Below are positions 13,423-14,875 of a stretch of 14,875 bases of DNA, piece by piece. This DNA comes from Pseudomonadota bacterium. GTDB taxonomy: Bacteria; Pseudomonadota; Alphaproteobacteria; Rhizobiales; Tepidamorphaceae. Every line of letters starts with the position of its first letter. The stretch's first letter is position 1. Position numbers and translations under genes: made by a program. The notes under the pieces are model-generated. The model did no database searches, was not told the DNA's origin, and worked only from the letters and a program-made list of their open reading frames with translations. The stretch is from the NCBI GenBank assembly GCA_023435545.1, contig JAEYRQ010000446.1:1-14875 (forward strand). Direction: 5' to 3'.

Positions 13423-14875
13423 GCATGCATGTCATCTATGCCGAGCCCGTCGCCGCCACCCGCCAGTCGAACGGCCGCACCCTGCCGCAGCTTCTCGCCG
13501 ACAATGCCCGCGACTTCCCCGGCCAGGCGGCGGTCAAGTCGAAGCGCGCCGGCATCTGGCGCTCGAAGACCTGGGGCGAGATCCACGACGAGGCGCGCCT
13601 CGTCGCGCGCGGCCTTTCCGCCTGCGGCCTGAAGCGTGGCGAGGTGCTGGCCTTCATCTCCGAGAACATCGAGGAGCAGTTCGTCTACGAACTGGCCGCC
13701 CAGTCGATCGGTGCGATCACCGTCTCGGTCTACCCGGACGCGACCGTCGACGAGCTCGGCTACGTGCTCGCCCATTCGCGCGCGGCGATGGTGCTCGGCG
13801 AGGACCAGGAACAGATCGACAAGATCCTCGACTGCCTGCCTTCGACACCGGCGATCCGCCGCATCGTCTTCGTCGACGGGCGCGGGCTGTGGGACTATGC
13901 CGAGCCGCGTCTGATCTCGGACCGGGACCTGCGCAAGGCGGCGGCCGAGCACGAATCCGACGCCTGGGTCGAGGCCGAGATCGCCCGCGGCCGCCAGGAC
14001 GACGTCGCCGTCTACTGCTATACCTCGGGCACCACCGGCCGGCCCAAGGCGGCGATGCTGTCGCACGCCTTCGTGCTCGACAACGCCTACCGGCTGATGG
14101 GCGCGCTCGATGTCCGTCCAGGCGGCAACTACCTATCCTACATCTCGCCGGCCTGGGCTGCCGAGCAGTTCTTCGGCATCGCCCTGCCGCTGCTCGCGCC
14201 GATGGTCGTGCACTTTGCCGAGAAGCCGGAGACGATCCAGCACGACCTGCGCGAGATCGGCCCGCAGTTCCTGATGTTCACCCCGCGCCAGTGGGAGATG
14301 CAGGCCTCCGACGTCGAGGCGCGCATGATGGACGCCGGGCCGCTGCGTCGCCGCCTCTATCACTGGGGGCTGAGGCAGGGCCTCGCCCGCATGCGCGGCG
14401 ACGGCGGCGCGCTCGACCGGTTCATCGTCTGGCCGCTAGCGGATCAGCTGGTGCTCAAGGGCATCCGCGACCTCCTCGGCCTCACTCGCGCCCGTGCCGT
14501 GCTGTCGGGCGGGTCGGGCCTGTCGGCGGAGCTGTTCGAGCGGTTCCGCGCCTTCGGCGTGCCGCTCGGCAATCTCTACGGCTCTTCGGAACTCGGCCTG
14601 ATCTCCACCCACCGACCCGGCAGCAACAATCCCGGCACGATGGGCTCGTTCATGCCCTCCGACCCGACCATTACGGGTCCGATGGAGGGATGGGTCGACG
14701 ACAGAGGCCAGCTCCGCCTCAAGGTTCTCGCCTTCTCCGGCTATCTCGACGATGCGGATTCGACCCGGGGCATGGGGCTCGCCGAGGACGGCTACGAGAC
14801 CGGCGACGCGGTCAGGGTCGACGAGAATGGCGAACTGATCTTCCTCGACCGGCTGAAGGACCTGCGCAGGCTCAA
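13419..14875 (+). CDS. AMP-forming acyl-CoA synthetase, long-chain type (partial, 3' end outside window)
   Basis: Adenylate-forming ligase that activates a carboxylic acid to its CoA thioester. The frame is open for 485 codons from the ATG at 13419 to the window edge; family members have about 600-660 residues, so roughly a quarter is missing. Core motifs are present: P-loop YTSGTTGRPKAAM (201-213), LSGGSGLS (362-369), A5 motif YGSSELG (387-393), TGD (461-463) and LDRLKDL (476-482), where the sequence stops before the C-terminal lid and its catalytic Lys. The N-terminal LPQLLADNARDFPGQAAVK and the TWGEI segment are typical of the long-chain/ACSL branch (COG1022). PAWAAEQ replaces the usual L.HVFE-type segment, which may reflect another substrate. 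The start overlaps the ATPase stop (ATGA), showing tight coupling of transport and activation. Confidence 0.92.
   Translation, partial: MSMHVIYAEPVAATRQSNGRTLPQLLADNARDFPGQAAVKSKRAGIWRSKTWGEIHDEARLVARGLSACGLKRGEVLAFISENIEEQFVYELAAQSIGAITVSVYPDATVDELGYVLAHSRAAMVLGEDQEQIDKILDCLPSTPAIRRIVFVDGRGLWDYAEPRLISDRDLRKAAAEHESDAWVEAEIARGRQDDVAVYCYTSGTTGRPKAAMLSHAFVLDNAYRLMGALDVRPGGNYLSYISPAWAAEQFFGIALPLLAPMVVHFAEKPETIQHDLREIGPQFLMFTPRQWEMQASDVEARMMDAGPLRRRLYHWGLRQGLARMRGDGGALDRFIVWPLADQLVLKGIRDLLGLTRARAVLSGGSGLSAELFERFRAFGVPLGNLYGSSELGLISTHRPGSNNPGTMGSFMPSDPTITGPMEGWVDDRGQLRLKVLAFSGYLDDADSTRGMGLAEDGYETGDAVRVDENGELIFLDRLKDLRRL

Overview
The window looks like chromosomal DNA of an alphaproteobacterium, most likely of the Hyphomicrobiales (Rhizobiales) type. 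It is very G+C-rich (about two thirds by eye) and densely packed, and long antisense open frames appear as a side effect of base composition. The gene families present (COG0687-type ABC importer, BigR/SqrR-like ArsR protein, FecR plus CHASE2 cyclase, LivG plus acyl-CoA ligase clusters) are all common in that group. I see no rRNA, tRNA, CRISPR array, insertion sequence or phage gene. No gene-free stretch exceeds 300 bases; the largest gaps are 1262-1520, 3233-3487, 4427-4696 and 10465-10710, and their contents are described in the entries.

Minus-strand block, 1-4426. Read in the direction of transcription it holds a 3-hydroxyacyl-CoA dehydrogenase-family gene, then after a 255-bp gap a GuaD-like nucleobase deaminase, a Tat-exported PotD-like binding protein, and two PotB/PotC-like permeases that overlap by 4 bp. 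The last permease runs off the left edge. The deaminase and importer probably form one import-and-deaminate unit for a nitrogenous compound. The gap between binding protein and first permease carries a folded palindromic repeat, a usual place for an element that favours expression of the binding protein.

Plus-strand block A, 4697-7775. An ArsR-family repressor with the two-cysteine spacing of the persulfide sensors SqrR/BigR lies just upstream of a dihydroxy-acid dehydratase (an Fe-S enzyme). The dehydratase overlaps by 4 bp a beta-hydroxyacid dehydrogenase of the HIBADH/GarR type. The ArsR gene diverges from the hydroxyacyl-CoA dehydrogenase gene across a 270-bp control region.

Plus-strand block B, 7896-10464. 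A secreted FecR-domain protein is followed after 10 bp by a membrane CHASE2-domain class III adenylate cyclase that begins with TTG. This is a two-gene envelope-sensing cAMP module, closed by a strong hairpin.

Plus-strand block C, 10711-14875. A TetR repressor behind a recognisable promoter with an operator-like palindrome is followed by an acyl-CoA dehydrogenase, a LivG-type ABC ATPase and an AMP-forming acyl-CoA ligase that runs off the right edge. Spacing is tight and the last two genes overlap by 4 bp. This looks like an operon for uptake, CoA activation and first oxidation of a carboxylic acid, with permeases and binding protein expected just beyond the window.

Most of the window is recognisable metabolism. 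The points most worth a second look are the persulfide-sensor-like ArsR beside an Fe-S dehydratase, the FecR/CHASE2 cyclase pair, and the block C operon, whose acyl-CoA dehydrogenase has an unusual catalytic position.
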